Shown here piece by piece: positions 16,918 through 23,638 of a stretch of 34,690 nt of DNA; position 1 is the first letter of the stretch; the number at the start of each line of letters is the position of its first letter. The notes under the pieces are model-generated. The model had not been told where the DNA came from, did no database searches, and was given only the letters and a program-made list of their open reading frames with translations. The stretch covers positions 1-34,690 of the forward strand of contig CAZWRK010000039.1 in assembly GCA_964635875.1 (NCBI GenBank), given 5' to 3'. Both the position numbers and the translations under genes were made by a program. This stretch comes from CAZWRK01 sp964635875. Lineage in GTDB: Bacteria > Pseudomonadota > Gammaproteobacteria > Burkholderiales > Aquaspirillaceae.

Positions 16918-17244
16918 TTACTTACCACTAGAAACAATAAGACCCATGTCTGCTATGTTAGTAACCGTTAGACCATTTTTAGTTCTTACGTCAAAAACAT
17001 ATGTTGCAGGAGGATCAGAGAATGTTTGAGTACCAAGTGCGATTGTTCCAACAACTGTTCCCGACGTTCCTGCGCTATCGTATATGATAGAAACTCCAGA
17101 AGCGACTCGGCGTGTTACAGTAACCGAATGAAGAAACGTAGGTTCTGAACAAATAGTAGTTGTTCCGGCTGCTGTACCAATATTTGTATAGTTAAAAACA
17201 TTAGGTTGTCTTAAGACTGTTTTCGTTGAGGTTAGGTTAGGCAT
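16918..17244 (-). CDS. Small beta-rich virion protein, first gene after attenuator-like leader A
   Basis: A 108-aa beta-rich protein with SVTVTRRVASGVSIIYD, GTVVGTIALG and TYVFDVRTKNGLTV strands, resembling small phage structural domains but not assignable. It is the first gene after late promoter A. The intrinsic terminator at 17247-17274 ends only 2 bp from its ATG, so expression needs read-through of that terminator or a start elsewhere. No Shine-Dalgarno is present. Confidence 0.5.
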   Translation of the reverse strand: MPNLTSTKTVLRQPNVFNYTNIGTAAGTTTICSEPTFLHSVTVTRRVASGVSIIYDSAGTSGTVVGTIALGTQTFSDPPATYVFDVRTKNGLTVTNIADMGLIVSSGK

Positions 17245-17246
17245 AT

Positions 17247-17274
17247 AAAAAAAGACACTATTAATAAGTGTCTT
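17247..17274 (-). terminator. Intrinsic terminator in leader A
   Basis: On the minus strand an 8-bp stem (17267-17274 with 17252-17259, core AGACACT/AGTGTCT) with a 7-nt loop is followed by seven Ts. It lies downstream of the promoter at 17314 and directly before the first codon of the fibre cluster. Confidence 0.8.
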
Positions 17275-17289
17275 CTTTACACCTTGAGG

Positions 17290-17307
17290 ACAGCTCTTTA
17301 CGTCTGT
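17290..17307 (-). promoter_or_regulatory. Promoter-proximal RNA hairpin, copy A
   Basis: On the minus strand: ACAG-ACGTAAAGAG-CTGT, starting 6 nt after the -10 hexamer, at the expected first nucleotide. The loop differs from copy C by one base, while the stem is different and still pairs. AAAGAAGAC (17270-17278) downstream resembles the 9-mer shared by copies B and C. Confidence 0.65.
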
Positions 17308-17313
17308 AGTGTA

Positions 17314-17322
17314 ATTATATCA
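17314..17322 (-). promoter_or_regulatory. Late promoter A (extended -10)
   Basis: TGATATAAT on the minus strand is a perfect extended -10. The -35 position (17337-17342, TACTCT) is poor, as is usual for extended -10 promoters. It lies in the short gap after the stop codon of the glycosyltransferase gene and faces the fibre cluster. Confidence 0.6.
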
Positions 17323-17333
17323 AAAAATGGATA

Positions 17334-18515
17334 TCAAGAGTAGATTTCTTTTTCGAGTTTGTCGAGGAATGGAAACCACTTTTCTTTCATGATCTTTTTA
17401 GTATCGTAGTTTTCCACCATAAAAGCTCTTGCCGCTTTGCTTTGTTCTTCCTTATCACGCTTGTATATTCTCATCATGCAGTCAAATATTGACTCATGAG
17501 AGGGTTGTTGCACGAAAGATTGTATAGCATCGAATCTATTGTATACAAAATCGCACACCTCGCCTGTTACATGATTCCGTATTAATTCTGGCATAGAGGT
17601 GGAGTTATTGACTACAACAGGAATTCCACACGCTTGAGCTTCAATAATGGGTACTCCAAAGCCTTCGTTAATAGAAGGACACAGAAGCATGTCCATGTGG
17701 TTATACACCTTAGCCATTTCTTCCTTTCCATATCTAAAATTCATTAAATATTCATCTGGGAAAAACACACTGCCTAAAATGCCTATAAAGTTAGCGTACT
17801 CTCTAATAGGGAATCCTCCTGGAAACTCTGGTCTTGTGTGAAGGTATAAGACTGCATTAGGTACTTTCTCTTTAAAGAGCTTAAAGGCATCCATAGCCTC
17901 TTGAAACGACTTTCTTGGTGGGTTTTCTTTATTTGCTGATACCATACCAACTACGTAGCTTCCCTCTGGAAAACCCTTGTTTTCTGACTTATCAAGTGGT
18001 TTAAATACGCTTGTATCTACTGTGTGTTGAATATACGTTGAATGGAGTCCATGACGTAAAAGTTCATCATGTCCAAACTGAGAGTAGGTAACAATCCTAT
18101 ATGCAAATTTAAGGTTGTTTAGTATAGACTGCGGTACTGGTTTGTGATCTATGGGTACAATAGGTATAAATCTGTTCGTATTCTGTAAGTCTTGGGGGTG
18201 AAGAACCCAAATATCTTGAAGCGTAAAACAAACATCTGCTCTAAAGTCTCTCGCATGATGAACAAGAGCGTCTGAACCGTACAGATGATTAATCTTAGGA
18301 TAGTACGTTCTTCCCTTGTATTCTATGATTCCTCCCTCTAAACCATGAAAAGCGCATACACCAATCGGATATCCTTCAGATTGCCACGCATCAAGCATTT
18401 CTGAGAGTTGCATCGCATATCCTGAAGTGGCCCAGTCTGCGTTTGAATTGATGAATATCCTAAGCTTTTTAGCCTGTTTAGCTTCTTCTGGATTCTCAGT
18501 TGTTTTCTTTTTCAT
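17334..18515 (-). CDS. Family 4-type (GT-B) glycosyltransferase
   Basis: 393 aa, normal length for GT4. The N-terminal Rossmann half begins at LRIFINSNADWATSGYAMQL (about 18-37). The C-terminal half has the EX7E signature, EGFGVPIIE, followed by AQACGIPVVV and a Glu in TSMPELI, the nucleotide-sugar site. Such enzymes transfer a sugar from an activated donor with retained configuration. Donor and acceptor are unknown. It overlaps the second glycosyltransferase by 4 bp (ATGA), so the two are coupled. Position between capsid and fibre genes suggests modification of a virion protein or of a host surface glycan during infection. Confidence 0.8.
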   Translation of the reverse strand: MKKKTTENPEEAKQAKKLRIFINSNADWATSGYAMQLSEMLDAWQSEGYPIGVCAFHGLEGGIIEYKGRTYYPKINHLYGSDALVHHARDFRADVCFTLQDIWVLHPQDLQNTNRFIPIVPIDHKPVPQSILNNLKFAYRIVTYSQFGHDELLRHGLHSTYIQHTVDTSVFKPLDKSENKGFPEGSYVVGMVSANKENPPRKSFQEAMDAFKLFKEKVPNAVLYLHTRPEFPGGFPIREYANFIGILGSVFFPDEYLMNFRYGKEEMAKVYNHMDMLLCPSINEGFGVPIIEAQACGIPVVVNNSTSMPELIRNHVTGEVCDFVYNRFDAIQSFVQQPSHESIFDCMMRIYKRDKEEQSKAARAFMVENYDTKKIMKEKWFPFLDKLEKEIYS

Positions 18516-19360
18516 TTTAGAAGTGAATCTATATAATCGGCTACCTCTTCTGTAAATACAGTTCTATAGTTCATTTTAGGACTCCCTTGACCACCGGCCC
18601 AGTGAATAACATTGAGTTTCATTTCATGAGGAGGAAAGTTGTCTTGACCTTGAGGTACAACAATATTCCCATCTTTCATGATAGCCCGTGACCATTCACC
18701 CTTAGCAATCAGTCCATACCAACCATGCTCACCCATAGGGCCGTCCCCCATATCAAAACAACGACAATTATAGTTTCCATAGTAAATAATAATGTTTAAT
18801 AAATCCTGCTCTCTATATTGTAATCTATAAAATTGCTGTGTTTCGCATAATACTCTCCAATGGTGTACAGCTCTTTTGCTTCGCATTGCTACAAATCCAC
18901 AGTTCATATATTCGGGAGGTTGAATTCCCCAGCCCTGAACAACTCCGTATATTCTTGGGTCAATTCTATTCCAGTTAATCACGGTGCCTATATCATAATC
19001 TGTTGTATTAAACACATAGTCAAGACTACCCGTTATGAGGCTATCAGCATCAATCTTAAGAACCATCGTATATCCCTCGTTAAATAGTTCTTCTGCAATT
19101 TTTGGTGTCGCTCTATAAAAGAAGTCTCGATCAAGTTCAAGTCTTTCTTTCAATTCCACACCGCAGATAATTCTAAACTCTATATCCGGATGAAAATGCT
19201 TGAATGTTTTCTCTAGATTTCGAGCAAATCCTAAGTTGTTGTCGTCTGCTATGGTAAAAACTACTCTCTTATCTTCTTTCTTAGGTTTTTCTTCAAACTT
19301 CCAGTCGTTAGACGCATCTGCTTCGTTATCTAGAATGTATTGAGGTGTTTTATCTTTCAT
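18512..19360 (-). CDS. GT-A fold glycosyltransferase with DxD motif
   Basis: 282 aa from the ATG at 19360, chosen over an upstream in-frame start because the longer form would lie inside the preceding gene. RVVFTIADDNN (32-42) opens a nucleotide-sugar fold. KIDADSLI carries the DxD metal motif (D104, D106). YMNCGFVAM, EQDLLNIIIYY and NVIHWAGG follow, an order similar to GT8-type enzymes. It probably transfers a hexose or pentose from a nucleotide donor. It overlaps both neighbours and is part of a four- to five-gene cassette with the FkbM methyltransferase. Confidence 0.7.
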   Translation of the reverse strand: MKDKTPQYILDNEADASNDWKFEEKPKKEDKRVVFTIADDNNLGFARNLEKTFKHFHPDIEFRIICGVELKERLELDRDFFYRATPKIAEELFNEGYTMVLKIDADSLITGSLDYVFNTTDYDIGTVINWNRIDPRIYGVVQGWGIQPPEYMNCGFVAMRSKRAVHHWRVLCETQQFYRLQYREQDLLNIIIYYGNYNCRCFDMGDGPMGEHGWYGLIAKGEWSRAIMKDGNIVVPQGQDNFPPHEMKLNVIHWAGGQGSPKMNYRTVFTEEVADYIDSLLK

Positions 19361-19532
19361 ATTCCATTTTGTCTCCAAATTGTTTACGCATATACTCAGT
19401 AAGCTTATCAATTCTCTTAGAATCATCGGACTTTGAAACAACAGAGGGGCCGTATATCTTCACTCTTAAAAGCATGTTCCTTTTGCCGTTAAATATAGAG
19501 TCCTCAATAATCCCGACTGTTACTTTGCTCAT
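19350..19532 (-). CDS. 60-aa miniprotein, paralogue of the next gene upstream
   Basis: MSKVTVGIIEDSIFNGKRNMLLRVKIY is followed by a basic helical C-terminus (RIDKLTEYMRKQF). It aligns along its whole length with the 58-aa protein at 19529-19705: two beta strands, the motif x-I-x-[QD]-x-x-x-x-G-x-R, then an amphipathic helix. It overlaps the glycosyltransferase start by 11 bp and the upstream gene by 4 bp. No known family. It may be a small partner of the cassette enzymes. Confidence 0.6.
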   Translation of the reverse strand: MSKVTVGIIEDSIFNGKRNMLLRVKIYGPSVVSKSDDSKRIDKLTEYMRKQFGDKMEYER

Positions 19533-19705
19533 AAACGTATATTAAAGTCTTTTTTTAACATATTTATTATGTCATCTTTAAATATATTTACTACTTTTTT
19601 AGTGAGCGCTTCTTCTGAAATAAAAATTAGTCTTAAAGTTACTTTTCTTTCTCCTTTTATTACTTTGTCTTGAATCAATTCACATTTAATTTCAATAGTA
19701 TTCAT
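19529..19705 (-). CDS. 58-aa miniprotein, paralogue of 19350-19532
   Basis: MNTIEIKCELIQDKVIKGERKVTLRLIFI is followed by a helical, lysine-rich half (VVNIFKDDIINMLKKDF). It overlaps the FkbM stop by ATGA and the next start by ATGA, so this chain is tightly coupled. The sequence resembles the downstream 60-aa protein, indicating an old tandem duplication. Function unknown. Confidence 0.6.
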   Translation of the reverse strand: MNTIEIKCELIQDKVIKGERKVTLRLIFISEEALTKKVVNIFKDDIINMLKKDFNIRL

Positions 19706-20361
19706 CTGAGCTCTGCAATAAAAATAGACGCTTCCGTTCTATTTAACCATTTAAAGCTAAATCTCAAGTCTTCAAAGCATGCCTTAAACTGGTGTGGATT
19801 CATATCAGTCCATTGGTGCCATTCTCCAATAATAAGCTTGATTTTCGAGAGTCCCGACCTGAAAGAATCATGCGTGAGGAGTTTACTTTCGAAACCTTCT
19901 ACATCAAGCTTCATAAGGTCAACTTCCGCAATATTCTTTTCTTTAAGCAAAGTCTCAAGAGTGATAGTCTTTACTTCTTCAGATTCACCCTCTCCATTAA
20001 CCACGTTTGATAGCGAGAACATTGTATTATTCGTATTGTGAAAGAATTTTGTTTTACCGTCCTCTGTAGACAGGGCGCAAGGTACAATATCCACATTGTC
20101 TAGTCCGTTAAATTGTTTCATCTTAAGAAACGCTTTAAGGTGTTGTTTGGAGGGTTCTAAAGCGTAAACTGTTTTTGCATATTGGCTGAAGTAATAAGAA
20201 GTGAGACCGATATTAGCCCCAACGTCCATTATAACCAGATCTTTTTTACCGTTTAGGTACTCATGGTAGATTCTATCCATGTAGACCTCTTTCAAGATGT
20301 GAGGTATGTAGGAGTTTTCGAAGTCATGAAAAAAAAAGGCCTGAGTGGTACTTTTGTCCAT
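19702..20361 (-). CDS. FkbM family SAM-dependent methyltransferase
   Basis: 219 aa from ATG 20361; a GTG at 20373 is possible but would precede the predicted transcription start. MDVGANIG (45-52) is the SAM-binding motif I, ALEPS (67-71) is motif II with the ribose-binding acidic residue, and DLMKLDVEGFE is the FkbM signature. FkbM enzymes O-methylate sugars or polyketides, and in glycan clusters they cap sugars. It is the first gene of the cassette with the two glycosyltransferases, so methylation of the transferred sugar is the likely job. This is inference from context. Confidence 0.8.
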   Translation of the reverse strand: MDKSTTQAFFFHDFENSYIPHILKEVYMDRIYHEYLNGKKDLVIMDVGANIGLTSYYFSQYAKTVYALEPSKQHLKAFLKMKQFNGLDNVDIVPCALSTEDGKTKFFHNTNNTMFSLSNVVNGEGESEEVKTITLETLLKEKNIAEVDLMKLDVEGFESKLLTHDSFRSGLSKIKLIIGEWHQWTDMNPHQFKACFEDLRFSFKWLNRTEASIFIAELR

Positions 20362-20375
20362 ATTTCTATGCACAT

Positions 20376-20402
20376 AGTATCAAACAGACCTTTAAAAATC
20401 AA
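20376..20402 (-). promoter_or_regulatory. Possible promoter of the glycosylation cassette
   Basis: TTGATT (20397-20402), a short 15-bp spacer and GATACT (20376-20381) on the minus strand, 15 bp upstream of the FkbM ATG. Weaker than the other promoters and without the start-site hairpin. Confidence 0.35.
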
Positions 20403-20415
20403 CTCTTTTTATATC

Positions 20416-21105
20416 TTACTGATACAGCTTAGAGAGATTTGGTTTGCTACTGTTATCAAAAGTAGACTTAAAACGAACGGTATACACCTCTGTACCTCCC
20501 ATAATGGCTGATCCAGTGATAGCGTGGTTTGTCGCATCAACGAATGCTCCGATAGTTCCACCATTGAGAGTAGTTGTTACGTTTTCTTTACTCCAAGTAA
20601 TAGAACGCACATCGCTTGTCCCTGCTATTTTGGTAGGTAAACCAAGTTTGAATGCAAGTGTTCCTGCTGTGCCAACGGCCACTCCGATTCTTGCTGAACC
20701 TGCACCAACAGCTCCTGTAGCTACAGTAAACGTACCAGAAGTAACTTTTGCAAAAATCTTAGTTCCTGCAACGTTAAATGCTGGTGTGCCTGCCGCAACT
20801 GTTCCATTCCCGACTGTTTCGGTGATGGGATCTCCAAACTGATTAAACCCATTAACTGACCATGTACCACCCATGTCGTTTGTTCCGACTGCACTATAGA
20901 GAAGGTTTCTTGGAGTGTCCAGTAGGGTGTTAATGAGAACCAGAGCCCTTGCTTGTGTTGAGGTACCACCTGCCGCTGTACCTACCCACGTTGCAGAGGT
21001 TGTTGGATTGATGAAACTCACTGTTTGAATGAAATCAATCTCGTCTGGAGTCACCTTGTTTCCTGCCGCCTGAAAGGCGATATCGACCTCTTTTAATCCT
21101 GACAT
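20416..21105 (-). CDS. Putative head decoration protein
   Basis: 229 aa, Gly/Thr/Ala-rich and beta-rich (GTKIFAKVTSGTFTVATGAVG, TAGTLAFKLGLPTKI, EVYTVRFKSTFDN). It lies second after the major capsid gene, the place where decoration or cement proteins are encoded, and its composition fits an exposed beta-sandwich. No enzymatic motif is present. A short fibre or head spike is the alternative. The glycosylation cassette follows immediately, making this and the capsid candidate glycosylation targets. Confidence 0.45.
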   Translation of the reverse strand: MSGLKEVDIAFQAAGNKVTPDEIDFIQTVSFINPTTSATWVGTAAGGTSTQARALVLINTLLDTPRNLLYSAVGTNDMGGTWSVNGFNQFGDPITETVGNGTVAAGTPAFNVAGTKIFAKVTSGTFTVATGAVGAGSARIGVAVGTAGTLAFKLGLPTKIAGTSDVRSITWSKENVTTTLNGGTIGAFVDATNHAITGSAIMGGTEVYTVRFKSTFDNSSKPNLSKLYQ

Positions 21106-21135
21106 ATGTTTTTTAAAATGTTTGTAACTATCTGC

Positions 21136-21486
21136 TTATAACAGAAAATGCTTTTTGAACTTTTTATTGCTACTAAGTTTGTCGGCCGCTTTCATAGATT
21201 TTACCTTTTCCAGTATCTTCTCACCTATAAGGTGTGACATGACTTTCTTTCCTAGGTATTGATCTACAGTTTTATCCCCTCGGTTGAAGCGGTAGCAACC
21301 ATATGCTGCTACCGCTTCAATTCTTTCTCCAAGGTTATCGTCGAAAACATCTTGTAGCTTTGCAAAGTAACGCTGCGTATCTCTAACGGTTTCTGCTATT
21401 ACCGCTTTGTTGCGGTCTGGATTAAAACCGATAGGATTTTTAACGATATATTTAAAATCCTTTGAGTCTATATCATTAATATTCAT
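21136..21486 (-). CDS. Small helical protein after the capsid gene
   Basis: 116 aa, highly charged and helical with a very basic C-terminus (KSMKAADKLSSNKKFKKHF). It lies 3 bp after the capsid gene. Proteins here may be head-completion or neck factors, but no motif supports a specific name. It is not a usual gp6-type connector by pattern. Confidence 0.45.
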   Translation of the reverse strand: MNINDIDSKDFKYIVKNPIGFNPDRNKAVIAETVRDTQRYFAKLQDVFDDNLGERIEAVAAYGCYRFNRGDKTVDQYLGKKVMSHLIGEKILEKVKSMKAADKLSSNKKFKKHFLL

Positions 21487-21489
21487 ACG

Positions 21490-22743
21490 TTATCTTGTTC
21501 GGCGAAGCATTCGTCCGTTTGCGGCTGGTGCGACACAAAGCAAATTAGTATACCAGCTGAACACTTTCTGGAAAGTGAGGTAGTCACTTCTTCGAAGTGT
21601 GTCATCTTCAACAAAGCTCATGTCTGCAATCTGACACACAGTCCATGTATCTAAGTTGATAAGAATGGCCTCACCGTCTGGAGTATCGAAATCTAAAAAG
21701 ACTCCAACCTTTCCGTTACCTGCTTCAAACTCAAGTCCCGACCACCCAGATACAAGCTCAGTTTTGTTGACTGTTCTCCTCATGGCGGTTAGCAAATCAC
21801 CATATTTCGAGTACAGTGATTTGTTCATAAACCATGCGTAACGGTCACCCTCTTGAGCATACTCTTGAGCAGACATATAGACAGTTTCCATGTCAGAAAT
21901 AGTCAAGGCTGCATTAGAAGCAGTACCAAGAATTTGTGGACTCCAGATGTCGTTCCCTCTCGAAAGACCTGCATAATCTGCAGTTCCTGAAGAAAGGGCA
22001 GCTCTAAAGCCTTGAATTTCTGTAGTACCTGCGCCTGCCTCATCTCCATCAACAAGATAGATAGTATCGTTAGCAACAATGGCTGGGGCTCCTGTTACAA
22101 CAAGTGTTCCGAGAGCGGCAACGCCTGTAATAGCAGTAATCGTTCCGACATCTGCAACGGCTGTTCCAATACCGATGGCTTGACCAGTGGTAAAGTATTT
22201 CGTTGCCTTAACGTCACCGTTAATCGTGCCGAACCAATCAATTGATCGTCCATCATCAAGATTTGAATCTGGATAAACAACTGATAGTGTACCTACTCCA
22301 ACTGAACCTGAAACTTGACCTACAACACCGTATCCATCAGACATATACTGACGATTGATGCTTTTTGAGAAATCACTTTTAAGAGACTTCATTTGAAACA
22401 TCATGGCGTTCTCAACAGCTCCTTTGTTGTTCGCTCCTGCTTTCATAACAGCATCATTAATATCAAACGTTGCTGTGAGATATTTAGGAGAAACACTTGC
22501 AGAAGAAGTTGGTGCAAAGCCTGTTCGAAGCTTGTTGTTCGCTCCGGCCAAGTTCACAACTCCACTATGACGATTGGTTCGTACTGGAGCATAGAAATTG
22601 TCGTTGAAAAACTCAACGTTTTCATTCCTCTTAAGAACTTGTAACGCTTTTGCCTGCTTAGGCACATTGTCCTGGACATATGGTTGAATCACCTTTTTTA
22701 AGGCTGCGGTGTAATCACCTAGTCCAAATGCTGTAGTTGCCAT
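21490..22743 (-). CDS. Major capsid protein (HK97 fold)
   Basis: 417 aa, of normal size. The N-terminal arm (1-60) leads into the E-loop-type region VRTNRHSGVVNLAG. SPKYLTATFDINDAVMKAG and ENAMMFQMKSLKSDFSKSINRQYMSDG match the long spine helix, and AWFMNKSLYSKYGDLLTAMRR matches the P-domain core. The insert at about 170-250 is Gly/Thr-rich and may be an I-domain-like surface domain. There is no obvious protease gene or N-terminal delta domain, in keeping with a separate scaffold gene directly upstream. No Lys/Asn crosslink pair can be assigned. Confidence 0.8.
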   Translation of the reverse strand: MATTAFGLGDYTAALKKVIQPYVQDNVPKQAKALQVLKRNENVEFFNDNFYAPVRTNRHSGVVNLAGANNKLRTGFAPTSSASVSPKYLTATFDINDAVMKAGANNKGAVENAMMFQMKSLKSDFSKSINRQYMSDGYGVVGQVSGSVGVGTLSVVYPDSNLDDGRSIDWFGTINGDVKATKYFTTGQAIGIGTAVADVGTITAITGVAALGTLVVTGAPAIVANDTIYLVDGDEAGAGTTEIQGFRAALSSGTADYAGLSRGNDIWSPQILGTASNAALTISDMETVYMSAQEYAQEGDRYAWFMNKSLYSKYGDLLTAMRRTVNKTELVSGWSGLEFEAGNGKVGVFLDFDTPDGEAILINLDTWTVCQIADMSFVEDDTLRRSDYLTFQKVFSWYTNLLCVAPAANGRMLRRTR

Positions 22744-22762
22744 ATTAGAAATAAATTAAATA

Positions 22763-23479
22763 TTAATTGCCTCCGAGAGCTTCCCGTAAGGCATCACGTA
22801 CATTGTCGTCGGTTATCTTAACGTCTTTTGGCTGTTTTGATGTTCCTCCTGTTTGGATTGTCTTAAGTCCTGGTGATTTTTTACTCTCCAGTTGTGAGTC
22901 TTTCCATCCTTTGAGAACATCGCTATACATATCCTCGTACGCTGCTTGCACATCGGTAAAACCATATGTATTCGCATATGCGAGAACATGCTTTTTGTTG
23001 AATTTGGGTCGTCCATCCTCACCGGTGATTTCTTTCTCAAGTCTATCAGCGGTGTTTAAAACTGCTTCAACTGCCCGCTCGCTTTCTCTTTCCTGTCTTG
23101 CGATTTCAAGAGCTTGCTCACGAGTGATATAGTTTTTAGATATATCCTCCTGAAACACGAGGCCTAATTGTTTTGCTGCTTCTTTTGCTTTCTGCACGTC
23201 CAGATTAGTTTCTGTACCTGCAGACTGTTTAGCTTGGAATTCAGCCAATTGCCTTTTATACGTTTCGTTTTCAGTCTGTAACTGTTTTAACGTTGTTTGT
23301 GACTTCCCATATTCGGGCCAAACCTTGTCTAGTGACGTATTCCATTTTTGCTCATACTCTCGTGTCTTGCTTCCAAGACCGATAAGCGCTTCGGCATCTG
23401 CGGAATCGTATTCCTGACCGTTAATAGTAACCTTACTTGGTACTTCCTGTACCCCTTCCCCTGTTGTTTGATCGTCCAT
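22763..23479 (-). CDS. Capsid scaffolding protein
   Basis: 238 aa, acidic, helical and coiled (TTLKQLQTENETYKRQLAEFQAK, about 61-83; ALEIARQERESERAVEAVL), with a short charged C-terminus (NVRDALREALGG). This composition, and its position between portal and major capsid, is characteristic of phage scaffolds that guide procapsid assembly and then leave. It is the first gene behind late promoter B and its terminator. Confidence 0.75.
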   Translation of the reverse strand: MDDQTTGEGVQEVPSKVTINGQEYDSADAEALIGLGSKTREYEQKWNTSLDKVWPEYGKSQTTLKQLQTENETYKRQLAEFQAKQSAGTETNLDVQKAKEAAKQLGLVFQEDISKNYITREQALEIARQERESERAVEAVLNTADRLEKEITGEDGRPKFNKKHVLAYANTYGFTDVQAAYEDMYSDVLKGWKDSQLESKKSPGLKTIQTGGTSKQPKDVKITDDNVRDALREALGGN

Positions 23480-23533
23480 AAATAGTAGTTATTGCCAGTC
23501 GGTAATCCGCTGTGCAAAATGTTAATGACAATC

Positions 23534-23564
23534 AAAAAAAGCCCGAAACCTTTCGATTTCGAGC
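23534..23564 (-). terminator. Intrinsic terminator in leader B
   Basis: On the minus strand GCTCGAAA (23557-23564) pairs with TTTCGGGC (23541-23548; one G-U pair), with an 8-nt loop, then seven Ts (23534-23540). It lies about 69 nt after the predicted start from late promoter B and 55 bp before the scaffold ATG. Confidence 0.85.
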
Positions 23565-23585
23565 CTTCTAAATTCGCTGCGATTG

Positions 23586-23602
23586 GCAGTTCTTTAATCT
23601 GC
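23586..23602 (-). promoter_or_regulatory. Promoter-proximal RNA hairpin, copy B
   Basis: On the minus strand: GCAG-ATTAAAGAA-CTGC, starting 7 nt after the -10 hexamer. Same place and design as copies A and C. TTAGAAGGC (23563-23571) is shared exactly with copy C. Confidence 0.65.
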
Positions 23603-23609
23603 TATATAT

Positions 23610-23638
23610 AGTATATTACTTTGTTTTGTTGCTGTCAA
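23610..23638 (-). promoter_or_regulatory. Late promoter B (consensus sigma70)
   Basis: TTGACA (23633-23638), a 17-bp spacer and TATACT (23610-23615) on the minus strand. It overlaps the last codons of the portal gene and faces scaffold and capsid. Confidence 0.8.

Noticed and set aside
17290..17307. Plus-strand boxA (GCTCTTTA) reading of the hairpin
   Set aside because: The linked promoters and terminators are all on the minus strand, and the other two copies match boxA less well.
17868..17879. 12-bp palindrome CTCTTTAAAGAG
   Set aside because: Inside the glycosyltransferase reading frame, with no promoter or second copy nearby.
22767..23132. Plus-strand ORF opposite the scaffold gene
   Set aside because: Shadow ORF; the minus strand encodes a typical scaffold in the right place.
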